Shown here: piece after piece, positions 30,670-41,440 of the stretch | Layout: every line of letters starts with the position of its first letter | Position numbering within the stretch: position 1 is the first letter of the stretch | Origin: Sialis fuliginosa | Lineage: Eukaryota > Arthropoda > Insecta > Megaloptera > Sialidae | Assembly: GCA_961205875.1 (NCBI GenBank) | Contig: OY540818.1 | Span: 976,001-1,040,000, forward strand | DNA: 64,000 nt | Direction: 5' to 3' | Translations under genes and position numbers: made by a program | The notes under the pieces: generated by a model | Database searches by the model: none | Seen by the model: only the letters and a program-made list of their open reading frames with translations | What the model was told of the DNA's origin: nothing

Positions 30670-30751
30670 TGAACATTGGTTTAGTTCTTTAATTAATATT
30701 TTGACCTAAAAAAAAACCCCTACAAAATAGGTATATTTAAATAATATCAAG

Positions 30752-33421
30752 ATGGTCATATATATGAATACTAATATAAAAAACACTGGGGATGATAAGT
30801 GTAATATGAACTCTCTACTCAACAAATATAAAAATGAAGACATCCAAGATAGAATGAAACAAGTAAGAAAATTATATAGTACAAAGGCAAGACTAGATAT
30901 AAAAAAATTTTTCCTTATAAGTTGTAAAAAGAATAATCTTTTTCCTAAATTTATGAATAGTAAATTTGATAATAAAAAAAACTTTATTTCTTTAAGTAAT
31001 AATAGCAATAAACATAGATATAACAATATTTTAAATAATTTTAAGTACAAGCTATTAAATCTGTTAATTTCAGAAACCTTTAGTAATTTAAAAAATAACA
31101 AAAATTGTATTAATGAATGTCATAGTTTGCTAAAACAATATCTCACTATATCTGATTTACAACAAGTTTTTTTCATTGAAAGTTCTATTTATCAATTTAC
31201 TTATTATAAATCATTTAATGTTGTCATTAATAAATTTAATAAATTGAAGTCTGAAGCCATGGTTAATGAAAATCAATATATTAATAATTGTATCAATAGT
31301 TCTAAACAGATAGTAGATAACTATAATAATAATAAAAATAGAAATTTAATAATAAGTAATAACCATGTTTCTAAATATAATAACAAATATAATTGTAAGC
31401 TACCAATAGATATTGAATTTAACCCTCTTAAACACAATGAGGAGAATTTTGTTGTTAATTTAACCTCTAACAAGATACCTGATAATATTAACAATTTATT
31501 AAAACTTGGATCAAATTTCAATTTACCCTATAATAATAATAATCTACCTATCAATGATATGATTATTTCATTTGAATATGGTATTGACAACCTAGATGAA
31601 AATGAAAAAAACTTAATTAGAAATAAATTTATATATAATGTTAATCAGTACAAGGATAACATGAAAAAAAACAATTTTTTGAATAATAAATATAATTGTT
31701 CTCTAATTAAGGATGTTTCTGATGCAAGGAAGTTTTTTAAGGAGAATGAAAATATCAAAGTGATTCGTGCTGATAAAACTAATAAAACCGTATTGATTGA
31801 TAAAGTAGATTATGATAATAAAATGTATGAGCTGTTAAATGATGGTGAAACATATCTTAAAATACATAAAGACCCCACTAATATTTTCCAGAACAGAAAC
31901 AATAACATTATTCAAAAATTTTATGAAATGGGTTATATTGATCAAAATTTGAGTAACCAACTTAAAGTGCATAATAGTACTCCTCCACAAATTTACGGGT
32001 TGATAAAATTACATAAAGTAAATAATCCTGTCAGACCTATAGTTGCTTCATATAATAGCCCACAACAAAAATTGTCAAAATTTTTCTCTGATATTTTAAA
32101 AAATATTACTGCTAATAATAATACCGTGAGAGACTCTTGGGAATTCCATGAATTTATTAAAGATTTTCATATACCTAATAAATATAAATTAATTTCACTT
32201 GATGTTAAATCATTGTTTACTAACATACCTATCGATACTACTATTGAGATTATCACTAATAAATGGGAAGAAATAAAAAAATACACTAATATTGAGAAGG
32301 ACGATTTTATTGATGGTTTGAAATTTTGTTGCAATACGTCATATTTCCAGTTTAAAAATCAATTTTATTCACAAATTTATGGAGCACCTATGGGTTCATC
32401 TCTATCTGTTGTTTTGGCTGATATTATTATGAACGAACTACAAGAGTCTGTTTTGAAAAATGTAGATTATGAGATTCCTTTTTTTAAAAGATATGTTGAT
32501 GACATCATTACAGCAATACCTTCGGATAAAATTGAAACTTTATGCAATAGCTTTAATTCTTTTCATGATAGATTACAATTTTCTTATGAACTTGAAAATC
32601 AAAATAGAGAAATTAGTTTTTTAGATATAAAAATTTTGGTTAACAAACATAATAAAGTTGAAACCATATGGTATACTAAACCTACCTGGTCTGCTAGATA
32701 TTTGAACTACAATTCTAATTCCTCTATTGAACATAAACGTAATGTTATTACTGCTATTTTAGACCGGGCAATTAAATTCACTAATTTTAAATATAGAAGT
32801 CAAATACTCAACAAAGTTTACAATATTTTCTTATTAAATGGTTATCCCATTAATTTTCTTAAAAACACTATAAATAATAGACTCAAAAGTATACTTTATG
32901 GACATAATAAAAATAGTAAAAGTTTGGCTGTTGCAGAAAATTCCAATTACTCTTATGATGATCAAATATATTTTTCATTCCCGTATATACCTATTTTATC
33001 TGAAAAAATGAAAAGAGTTGTTTCTGGACATAATATAAAAATGATAAACAAAAATAAGTATACTACAAAAATTTTTTTTTCTAAATTAAAAAATAAAACT
33101 GATAAGATGAAATGTTCTAACGTTATTTATAAACTTAAATGTTCTTGTGATTATTCTTACTTAGGGCAATCTAAACAATACTTGCAAAAGAGAATCAACA
33201 GTCATAAATATGCTAAAAATGAAGTTACTGCACTTCGTACCCATATACAACAGACTGGTCACGAAGTTGAATATGGTGATGTTGAAATTTTAGATTTTCA
33301 GCCTATTTTAAAAAAAAGATTACTTAGTGAATCGTTACATATCTTAAAAGAACCTAAATGTCTTAACTCTAGAGAAAATCTTAATCACCTCAAAGAATCA
33401 TATCTAAATTTAATTAAATAA
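30752..33421 (+). CDS. PLE-1 copy R1: RT/GIY-YIG protein, 889 aa
   Basis: This is the first full-length copy of the right arm, with the protein identical to the left-arm copies. Its leader is the pseudo-LTR of the truncated copy R0, which is the usual way a PLE tandem supplies a promoter to its downstream unit. Confidence 0.93.
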   Translation: MVIYMNTNIKNTGDDKCNMNSLLNKYKNEDIQDRMKQVRKLYSTKARLDIKKFFLISCKKNNLFPKFMNSKFDNKKNFISLSNNSNKHRYNNILNNFKYKLLNLLISETFSNLKNNKNCINECHSLLKQYLTISDLQQVFFIESSIYQFTYYKSFNVVINKFNKLKSEAMVNENQYINNCINSSKQIVDNYNNNKNRNLIISNNHVSKYNNKYNCKLPIDIEFNPLKHNEENFVVNLTSNKIPDNINNLLKLGSNFNLPYNNNNLPINDMIISFEYGIDNLDENEKNLIRNKFIYNVNQYKDNMKKNNFLNNKYNCSLIKDVSDARKFFKENENIKVIRADKTNKTVLIDKVDYDNKMYELLNDGETYLKIHKDPTNIFQNRNNNIIQKFYEMGYIDQNLSNQLKVHNSTPPQIYGLIKLHKVNNPVRPIVASYNSPQQKLSKFFSDILKNITANNNTVRDSWEFHEFIKDFHIPNKYKLISLDVKSLFTNIPIDTTIEIITNKWEEIKKYTNIEKDDFIDGLKFCCNTSYFQFKNQFYSQIYGAPMGSSLSVVLADIIMNELQESVLKNVDYEIPFFKRYVDDIITAIPSDKIETLCNSFNSFHDRLQFSYELENQNREISFLDIKILVNKHNKVETIWYTKPTWSARYLNYNSNSSIEHKRNVITAILDRAIKFTNFKYRSQILNKVYNIFLLNGYPINFLKNTINNRLKSILYGHNKNSKSLAVAENSNYSYDDQIYFSFPYIPILSEKMKRVVSGHNIKMINKNKYTTKIFFSKLKNKTDKMKCSNVIYKLKCSCDYSYLGQSKQYLQKRINSHKYAKNEVTALRTHIQQTGHEVEYGDVEILDFQPILKKRLLSESLHILKEPKCLNSRENLNHLKESYLNLIK

Positions 33422-34314
33422 ATTTTCTTTTTTCCTCTTTCTTCTTCTTTCCACGTTGCTTTTTGCTTGTATTGTATGCCATTTTTTGGTTTTTCTATTA
33501 ATTTTAACTTTTTTCATTTTTGTTTGATTAGGTATATGTTTTAGTTTGATTTTGTTGGTTTTTGTTCCCTTTTTTTCTCTCTTTTTAAAAAATTTTTAAA
33601 AAATTCTTTCTAGGTTACCTTGTACTTAAAATTGACATTTAACATAGATAAGATTTTTGTTTTCCATAGATGTAATAAATATAATTAAGTTTGTAATACT
33701 AGTGCTTTTCTTTCATTGAAACACTAGTAATTTTATTTCTTTTTTCATGTTTGTATAATAAATTTGTAACTAGTTTTAAGTAAAAACAATTGATGGTTCT
33801 TGTTTAATTAAGTTTTATCTTAGTATAAATACTTTTCAACATGTGATACAATGTGATACGAATTTTATTTATTTTTAACGTTTTTAAACTAAATTTTTAA
33901 GTTTTAATGTTTTAAAGAAATTGTTTTTATATATTGTTTTATCTGTTGGATATCACATTTACATATTTTTAGTCTTTTGTACAAGAATGGGTACTTTTTA
34001 ATATTTAAAAAAAATTTTTTTGATGTAATATGCATCTTTTACTACATACATATGGTCACACTAATTACTGTTTAAATTGTAAGTAAAAAAAATATGTTTA
34101 TATCTATGAATATCTTGTTCATTTGCTTATGTTACTTACTTATGTTTATGATTTCTTATAGGGATAATTATTAATTTCTGATGAAGACAAAAATGTTGAA
34201 AATTAAAATAAGCGCTATTAATTAAAATGATTTGAACATTGGTTTAGTTCTTTAATTAATATTTTGACCTAAAAAAAAACCCCTACAAAATAGGTATATT
34301 TAAATAATATCAAG
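33422..34314 (+). repeat. Pseudo-LTR between copies R1 and R2
   Basis: This 893-bp spacer has the intron at 34079-34161 and the hammerhead at 34169-34232. Confidence 0.85.
34169..34232 (+). ncRNA. Candidate hammerhead ribozyme, PLE-1 R1/R2 spacer
   Basis: The core CTGATGA starts at 34178; predicted scission is after 34224. Confidence 0.65.
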
Positions 34315-36984
34315 ATGGTCATATATATGAATACTAATATAAAAAACACTGGGGATGATAAGTGTAATATGAACTCTCTACTCAACAAATATAAAAATGA
34401 AGACATCCAAGATAGAATGAAACAAGTAAGAAAATTATATAGTACAAAGGCAAGACTAGATATAAAAAAATTTTTCCTTATAAGTTGTAAAAAGAATAAT
34501 CTTTTTCCTAAATTTATGAATAGTAAATTTGATAATAAAAAAAACTTTATTTCTTTAAGTAATAATAGCAATAAACATAGATATAACAATATTTTAAATA
34601 ATTTTAAGTACAAGCTATTAAATCTGTTAATTTCAGAAACCTTTAGTAATTTAAAAAATAACAAAAATTGTATTAATGAATGTCATAGTTTGCTAAAACA
34701 ATATCTCACTATATCTGATTTACAACAAGTTTTTTTCATTGAAAGTTCTATTTATCAATTTACTTATTATAAATCATTTAATGTTGTCATTAATAAATTT
34801 AATAAATTGAAGTCTGAAGCCATGGTTAATGAAAATCAATATATTAATAATTGTATCAATAGTTCTAAACAGATAGTAGATAACTATAATAATAATAAAA
34901 ATAGAAATTTAATAATAAGTAATAACCATGTTTCTAAATATAATAACAAATATAATTGTAAGCTACCAATAGATATTGAATTTAACCCTCTTAAACACAA
35001 TGAGGAGAATTTTGTTGTTAATTTAACCTCTAACAAGATACCTGATAATATTAACAATTTATTAAAACTTGGATCAAATTTCAATTTACCCTATAATAAT
35101 AATAATCTACCTATCAATGATATGATTATTTCATTTGAATATGGTATTGACAACCTAGATGAAAATGAAAAAAACTTAATTAGAAATAAATTTATATATA
35201 ATGTTAATCAGTACAAGGATAACATGAAAAAAAACAATTTTTTGAATAATAAATATAATTGTTCTCTAATTAAGGATGTTTCTGATGCAAGGAAGTTTTT
35301 TAAGGAGAATGAAAATATCAAAGTGATTCGTGCTGATAAAACTAATAAAACCGTATTGATTGATAAAGTAGATTATGATAATAAAATGTATGAGCTGTTA
35401 AATGATGGTGAAACATATCTTAAAATACATAAAGACCCCACTAATATTTTCCAGAACAGAAACAATAACATTATTCAAAAATTTTATGAAATGGGTTATA
35501 TTGATCAAAATTTGAGTAACCAACTTAAAGTGCATAATAGTACTCCTCCACAAATTTACGGGTTGATAAAATTACATAAAGTAAATAATCCTGTCAGACC
35601 TATAGTTGCTTCATATAATAGCCCACAACAAAAATTGTCAAAATTTTTCTCTGATATTTTAAAAAATATTACTGCTAATAATAATACCGTGAGAGACTCT
35701 TGGGAATTCCATGAATTTATTAAAGATTTTCATATACCTAATAAATATAAATTAATTTCACTTGATGTTAAATCATTGTTTACTAACATACCTATCGATA
35801 CTACTATTGAGATTATCACTAATAAATGGGAAGAAATAAAAAAATACACTAATATTGAGAAGGACGATTTTATTGATGGTTTGAAATTTTGTTGCAATAC
35901 GTCATATTTCCAGTTTAAAAATCAATTTTATTCACAAATTTATGGAGCACCTATGGGTTCATCTCTATCTGTTGTTTTGGCTGATATTATTATGAACGAA
36001 CTACAAGAGTCTGTTTTGAAAAATGTAGATTATGAGATTCCTTTTTTTAAAAGATATGTTGATGACATCATTACAGCAATACCTTCGGATAAAATTGAAA
36101 CTTTATGCAATAGCTTTAATTCTTTTCATGATAGATTACAATTTTCTTATGAACTTGAAAATCAAAATAGAGAAATTAGTTTTTTAGATATAAAAATTTT
36201 GGTTAACAAACATAATAAAGTTGAAACCATATGGTATACTAAACCTACCTGGTCTGCTAGATATTTGAACTACAATTCTAATTCCTCTATTGAACATAAA
36301 CGTAATGTTATTACTGCTATTTTAGACCGGGCAATTAAATTCACTAATTTTAAATATAGAAGTCAAATACTCAACAAAGTTTACAATATTTTCTTATTAA
36401 ATGGTTATCCCATTAATTTTCTTAAAAACACTATAAATAATAGACTCAAAAGTATACTTTATGGACATAATAAAAATAGTAAAAGTTTGGCTGTTGCAGA
36501 AAATTCCAATTACTCTTATGATGATCAAATATATTTTTCATTCCCGTATATACCTATTTTATCTGAAAAAATGAAAAGAGTTGTTTCTGGACATAATATA
36601 AAAATGATAAACAAAAATAAGTATACTACAAAAATTTTTTTTTCTAAATTAAAAAATAAAACTGATAAGATGAAATGTTCTAACGTTATTTATAAACTTA
36701 AATGTTCTTGTGATTATTCTTACTTAGGGCAATCTAAACAATACTTGCAAAAGAGAATCAACAGTCATAAATATGCTAAAAATGAAGTTACTGCACTTCG
36801 TACCCATATACAACAGACTGGTCACGAAGTTGAATATGGTGATGTTGAAATTTTAGATTTTCAGCCTATTTTAAAAAAAAGATTACTTAGTGAATCGTTA
36901 CATATCTTAAAAGAACCTAAATGTCTTAACTCTAGAGAAAATCTTAATCACCTCAAAGAATCATATCTAAATTTAATTAAATAA
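34315..36984 (+). CDS. PLE-1 copy R2: RT/GIY-YIG protein, 889 aa
   Basis: This is an intact ORF encoding the same 889 residues, with complete pseudo-LTRs on both sides. Confidence 0.92.
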   Translation: MVIYMNTNIKNTGDDKCNMNSLLNKYKNEDIQDRMKQVRKLYSTKARLDIKKFFLISCKKNNLFPKFMNSKFDNKKNFISLSNNSNKHRYNNILNNFKYKLLNLLISETFSNLKNNKNCINECHSLLKQYLTISDLQQVFFIESSIYQFTYYKSFNVVINKFNKLKSEAMVNENQYINNCINSSKQIVDNYNNNKNRNLIISNNHVSKYNNKYNCKLPIDIEFNPLKHNEENFVVNLTSNKIPDNINNLLKLGSNFNLPYNNNNLPINDMIISFEYGIDNLDENEKNLIRNKFIYNVNQYKDNMKKNNFLNNKYNCSLIKDVSDARKFFKENENIKVIRADKTNKTVLIDKVDYDNKMYELLNDGETYLKIHKDPTNIFQNRNNNIIQKFYEMGYIDQNLSNQLKVHNSTPPQIYGLIKLHKVNNPVRPIVASYNSPQQKLSKFFSDILKNITANNNTVRDSWEFHEFIKDFHIPNKYKLISLDVKSLFTNIPIDTTIEIITNKWEEIKKYTNIEKDDFIDGLKFCCNTSYFQFKNQFYSQIYGAPMGSSLSVVLADIIMNELQESVLKNVDYEIPFFKRYVDDIITAIPSDKIETLCNSFNSFHDRLQFSYELENQNREISFLDIKILVNKHNKVETIWYTKPTWSARYLNYNSNSSIEHKRNVITAILDRAIKFTNFKYRSQILNKVYNIFLLNGYPINFLKNTINNRLKSILYGHNKNSKSLAVAENSNYSYDDQIYFSFPYIPILSEKMKRVVSGHNIKMINKNKYTTKIFFSKLKNKTDKMKCSNVIYKLKCSCDYSYLGQSKQYLQKRINSHKYAKNEVTALRTHIQQTGHEVEYGDVEILDFQPILKKRLLSESLHILKEPKCLNSRENLNHLKESYLNLIK

Positions 36985-37877
36985 ATTTTCTTTTTTCCTC
37001 TTTCTTCTTCTTTCCACGTTGCTTTTTGCTTGTATTGTATGCCATTTTTTGGTTTTTCTATTAATTTTAACTTTTTTCATTTTTGTTTGATTAGGTATAT
37101 GTTTTAGTTTGATTTTGTTGGTTTTTGTTCCCTTTTTTTCTCTCTTTTTAAAAAATTTTTAAAAAATTCTTTCTAGGTTACCTTGTACTTAAAATTGACA
37201 TTTAACATAGATAAGATTTTTGTTTTCCATAGATGTAATAAATATAATTAAGTTTGTAATACTAGTGCTTTTCTTTCATTGAAACACTAGTAATTTTATT
37301 TCTTTTTTCATGTTTGTATAATAAATTTGTAACTAGTTTTAAGTAAAAACAATTGATGGTTCTTGTTTAATTAAGTTTTATCTTAGTATAAATACTTTTC
37401 AACATGTGATACAATGTGATACGAATTTTATTTATTTTTAACGTTTTTAAACTAAATTTTTAAGTTTTAATGTTTTAAAGAAATTGTTTTTATATATTGT
37501 TTTATCTGTTGGATATCACATTTACATATTTTTAGTCTTTTGTACAAGAATGGGTACTTTTTAATATTTAAAAAAAATTTTTTTGATGTAATATGCATCT
37601 TTTACTACATACATATGGTCACACTAATTACTGTTTAAATTGTAAGTAAAAAAAATATGTTTATATCTATGAATATCTTGTTCATTTGCTTATGTTACTT
37701 ACTTATGTTTATGATTTCTTATAGGGATAATTATTAATTTCTGATGAAGACAAAAATGTTGAAAATTAAAATAAGCGCTATTAATTAAAATGATTTGAAC
37801 ATTGGTTTAGTTCTTTAATTAATATTTTGACCTAAAAAAAAACCCCTACAAAATAGGTATATTTAAATAATATCAAG
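36985..37877 (+). repeat. Pseudo-LTR between copies R2 and R3
   Basis: This 893-bp spacer has the intron at 37642-37724 and the hammerhead at 37732-37795. Confidence 0.85.
37732..37795 (+). ncRNA. Candidate hammerhead ribozyme, PLE-1 R2/R3 spacer
   Basis: The core CTGATGA starts at 37741; predicted scission is after 37787. Confidence 0.65.
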
Positions 37878-40547
37878 ATGGTCATATATATGAATACTAA
37901 TATAAAAAACACTGGGGATGATAAGTGTAATATGAACTCTCTACTCAACAAATATAAAAATGAAGACATCCAAGATAGAATGAAACAAGTAAGAAAATTA
38001 TATAGTACAAAGGCAAGACTAGATATAAAAAAATTTTTCCTTATAAGTTGTAAAAAGAATAATCTTTTTCCTAAATTTATGAATAGTAAATTTGATAATA
38101 AAAAAAACTTTATTTCTTTAAGTAATAATAGCAATAAACATAGATATAACAATATTTTAAATAATTTTAAGTACAAGCTATTAAATCTGTTAATTTCAGA
38201 AACCTTTAGTAATTTAAAAAATAACAAAAATTGTATTAATGAATGTCATAGTTTGCTAAAACAATATCTCACTATATCTGATTTACAACAAGTTTTTTTC
38301 ATTGAAAGTTCTATTTATCAATTTACTTATTATAAATCATTTAATGTTGTCATTAATAAATTTAATAAATTGAAGTCTGAAGCCATGGTTAATGAAAATC
38401 AATATATTAATAATTGTATCAATAGTTCTAAACAGATAGTAGATAACTATAATAATAATAAAAATAGAAATTTAATAATAAGTAATAACCATGTTTCTAA
38501 ATATAATAACAAATATAATTGTAAGCTACCAATAGATATTGAATTTAACCCTCTTAAACACAATGAGGAGAATTTTGTTGTTAATTTAACCTCTAACAAG
38601 ATACCTGATAATATTAACAATTTATTAAAACTTGGATCAAATTTCAATTTACCCTATAATAATAATAATCTACCTATCAATGATATGATTATTTCATTTG
38701 AATATGGTATTGACAACCTAGATGAAAATGAAAAAAACTTAATTAGAAATAAATTTATATATAATGTTAATCAGTACAAGGATAACATGAAAAAAAACAA
38801 TTTTTTGAATAATAAATATAATTGTTCTCTAATTAAGGATGTTTCTGATGCAAGGAAGTTTTTTAAGGAGAATGAAAATATCAAAGTGATTCGTGCTGAT
38901 AAAACTAATAAAACCGTATTGATTGATAAAGTAGATTATGATAATAAAATGTATGAGCTGTTAAATGATGGTGAAACATATCTTAAAATACATAAAGACC
39001 CCACTAATATTTTCCAGAACAGAAACAATAACATTATTCAAAAATTTTATGAAATGGGTTATATTGATCAAAATTTGAGTAACCAACTTAAAGTGCATAA
39101 TAGTACTCCTCCACAAATTTACGGGTTGATAAAATTACATAAAGTAAATAATCCTGTCAGACCTATAGTTGCTTCATATAATAGCCCACAACAAAAATTG
39201 TCAAAATTTTTCTCTGATATTTTAAAAAATATTACTGCTAATAATAATACCGTGAGAGACTCTTGGGAATTCCATGAATTTATTAAAGATTTTCATATAC
39301 CTAATAAATATAAATTAATTTCACTTGATGTTAAATCATTGTTTACTAACATACCTATCGATACTACTATTGAGATTATCACTAATAAATGGGAAGAAAT
39401 AAAAAAATACACTAATATTGAGAAGGACGATTTTATTGATGGTTTGAAATTTTGTTGCAATACGTCATATTTCCAGTTTAAAAATCAATTTTATTCACAA
39501 ATTTATGGAGCACCTATGGGTTCATCTCTATCTGTTGTTTTGGCTGATATTATTATGAACGAACTACAAGAGTCTGTTTTGAAAAATGTAGATTATGAGA
39601 TTCCTTTTTTTAAAAGATATGTTGATGACATCATTACAGCAATACCTTCGGATAAAATTGAAACTTTATGCAATAGCTTTAATTCTTTTCATGATAGATT
39701 ACAATTTTCTTATGAACTTGAAAATCAAAATAGAGAAATTAGTTTTTTAGATATAAAAATTTTGGTTAACAAACATAATAAAGTTGAAACCATATGGTAT
39801 ACTAAACCTACCTGGTCTGCTAGATATTTGAACTACAATTCTAATTCCTCTATTGAACATAAACGTAATGTTATTACTGCTATTTTAGACCGGGCAATTA
39901 AATTCACTAATTTTAAATATAGAAGTCAAATACTCAACAAAGTTTACAATATTTTCTTATTAAATGGTTATCCCATTAATTTTCTTAAAAACACTATAAA
40001 TAATAGACTCAAAAGTATACTTTATGGACATAATAAAAATAGTAAAAGTTTGGCTGTTGCAGAAAATTCCAATTACTCTTATGATGATCAAATATATTTT
40101 TCATTCCCGTATATACCTATTTTATCTGAAAAAATGAAAAGAGTTGTTTCTGGACATAATATAAAAATGATAAACAAAAATAAGTATACTACAAAAATTT
40201 TTTTTTCTAAATTAAAAAATAAAACTGATAAGATGAAATGTTCTAACGTTATTTATAAACTTAAATGTTCTTGTGATTATTCTTACTTAGGGCAATCTAA
40301 ACAATACTTGCAAAAGAGAATCAACAGTCATAAATATGCTAAAAATGAAGTTACTGCACTTCGTACCCATATACAACAGACTGGTCACGAAGTTGAATAT
40401 GGTGATGTTGAAATTTTAGATTTTCAGCCTATTTTAAAAAAAAGATTACTTAGTGAATCGTTACATATCTTAAAAGAACCTAAATGTCTTAACTCTAGAG
40501 AAAATCTTAATCACCTCAAAGAATCATATCTAAATTTAATTAAATAA
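37878..40547 (+). CDS. PLE-1 copy R3: RT/GIY-YIG protein, 889 aa
   Basis: This is an intact ORF encoding the same 889 residues, with complete pseudo-LTRs on both sides. Confidence 0.92.
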   Translation: MVIYMNTNIKNTGDDKCNMNSLLNKYKNEDIQDRMKQVRKLYSTKARLDIKKFFLISCKKNNLFPKFMNSKFDNKKNFISLSNNSNKHRYNNILNNFKYKLLNLLISETFSNLKNNKNCINECHSLLKQYLTISDLQQVFFIESSIYQFTYYKSFNVVINKFNKLKSEAMVNENQYINNCINSSKQIVDNYNNNKNRNLIISNNHVSKYNNKYNCKLPIDIEFNPLKHNEENFVVNLTSNKIPDNINNLLKLGSNFNLPYNNNNLPINDMIISFEYGIDNLDENEKNLIRNKFIYNVNQYKDNMKKNNFLNNKYNCSLIKDVSDARKFFKENENIKVIRADKTNKTVLIDKVDYDNKMYELLNDGETYLKIHKDPTNIFQNRNNNIIQKFYEMGYIDQNLSNQLKVHNSTPPQIYGLIKLHKVNNPVRPIVASYNSPQQKLSKFFSDILKNITANNNTVRDSWEFHEFIKDFHIPNKYKLISLDVKSLFTNIPIDTTIEIITNKWEEIKKYTNIEKDDFIDGLKFCCNTSYFQFKNQFYSQIYGAPMGSSLSVVLADIIMNELQESVLKNVDYEIPFFKRYVDDIITAIPSDKIETLCNSFNSFHDRLQFSYELENQNREISFLDIKILVNKHNKVETIWYTKPTWSARYLNYNSNSSIEHKRNVITAILDRAIKFTNFKYRSQILNKVYNIFLLNGYPINFLKNTINNRLKSILYGHNKNSKSLAVAENSNYSYDDQIYFSFPYIPILSEKMKRVVSGHNIKMINKNKYTTKIFFSKLKNKTDKMKCSNVIYKLKCSCDYSYLGQSKQYLQKRINSHKYAKNEVTALRTHIQQTGHEVEYGDVEILDFQPILKKRLLSESLHILKEPKCLNSRENLNHLKESYLNLIK

Positions 40548-41440
40548 ATTTTCTTTTTTCCTCTTTCTTCTTCTTTCCACGTTGCTTTTTGCTTGTATTG
40601 TATGCCATTTTTTGGTTTTTCTATTAATTTTAACTTTTTTCATTTTTGTTTGATTAGGTATATGTTTTAGTTTGATTTTGTTGGTTTTTGTTCCCTTTTT
40701 TTCTCTCTTTTTAAAAAATTTTTAAAAAATTCTTTCTAGGTTACCTTGTACTTAAAATTGACATTTAACATAGATAAGATTTTTGTTTTCCATAGATGTA
40801 ATAAATATAATTAAGTTTGTAATACTAGTGCTTTTCTTTCATTGAAACACTAGTAATTTTATTTCTTTTTTCATGTTTGTATAATAAATTTGTAACTAGT
40901 TTTAAGTAAAAACAATTGATGGTTCTTGTTTAATTAAGTTTTATCTTAGTATAAATACTTTTCAACATGTGATACAATGTGATACGAATTTTATTTATTT
41001 TTAACGTTTTTAAACTAAATTTTTAAGTTTTAATGTTTTAAAGAAATTGTTTTTATATATTGTTTTATCTGTTGGATATCACATTTACATATTTTTAGTC
41101 TTTTGTACAAGAATGGGTACTTTTTAATATTTAAAAAAAATTTTTTTGATGTAATATGCATCTTTTACTACATACATATGGTCACACTAATTACTGTTTA
41201 AATTGTAAGTAAAAAAAATATGTTTATATCTATGAATATCTTGTTCATTTGCTTATGTTACTTACTTATGTTTATGATTTCTTATAGGGATAATTATTAA
41301 TTTCTGATGAAGACAAAAATGTTGAAAATTAAAATAAGCGCTATTAATTAAAATGATTTGAACATTGGTTTAGTTCTTTAATTAATATTTTGACCTAAAA
41401 AAAAACCCCTACAAAATAGGTATATTTAAATAATATCAAG
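40548..41440 (+). repeat. Pseudo-LTR between copies R3 and R4
   Basis: This 893-bp spacer has the intron at 41205-41287 and the hammerhead at 41295-41358. Confidence 0.85.
41295..41358 (+). ncRNA. Candidate hammerhead ribozyme, PLE-1 R3/R4 spacer
   Basis: The core CTGATGA starts at 41304; predicted scission is after 41350. Confidence 0.65.

Larger units (their letters stand above)
29859..30751 (+). repeat. Pseudo-LTR between copies R0 and R1
   Basis: This 893-bp spacer begins with a CT-rich tract after the stop codon. Candidate AATAAA signals are at 30111 and 30193, the intron at 30516-30598, the hammerhead at 30606-30669 and the ATG at 30752. The direction of all signals matches the plus-strand ORFs. 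Confidence 0.85.
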
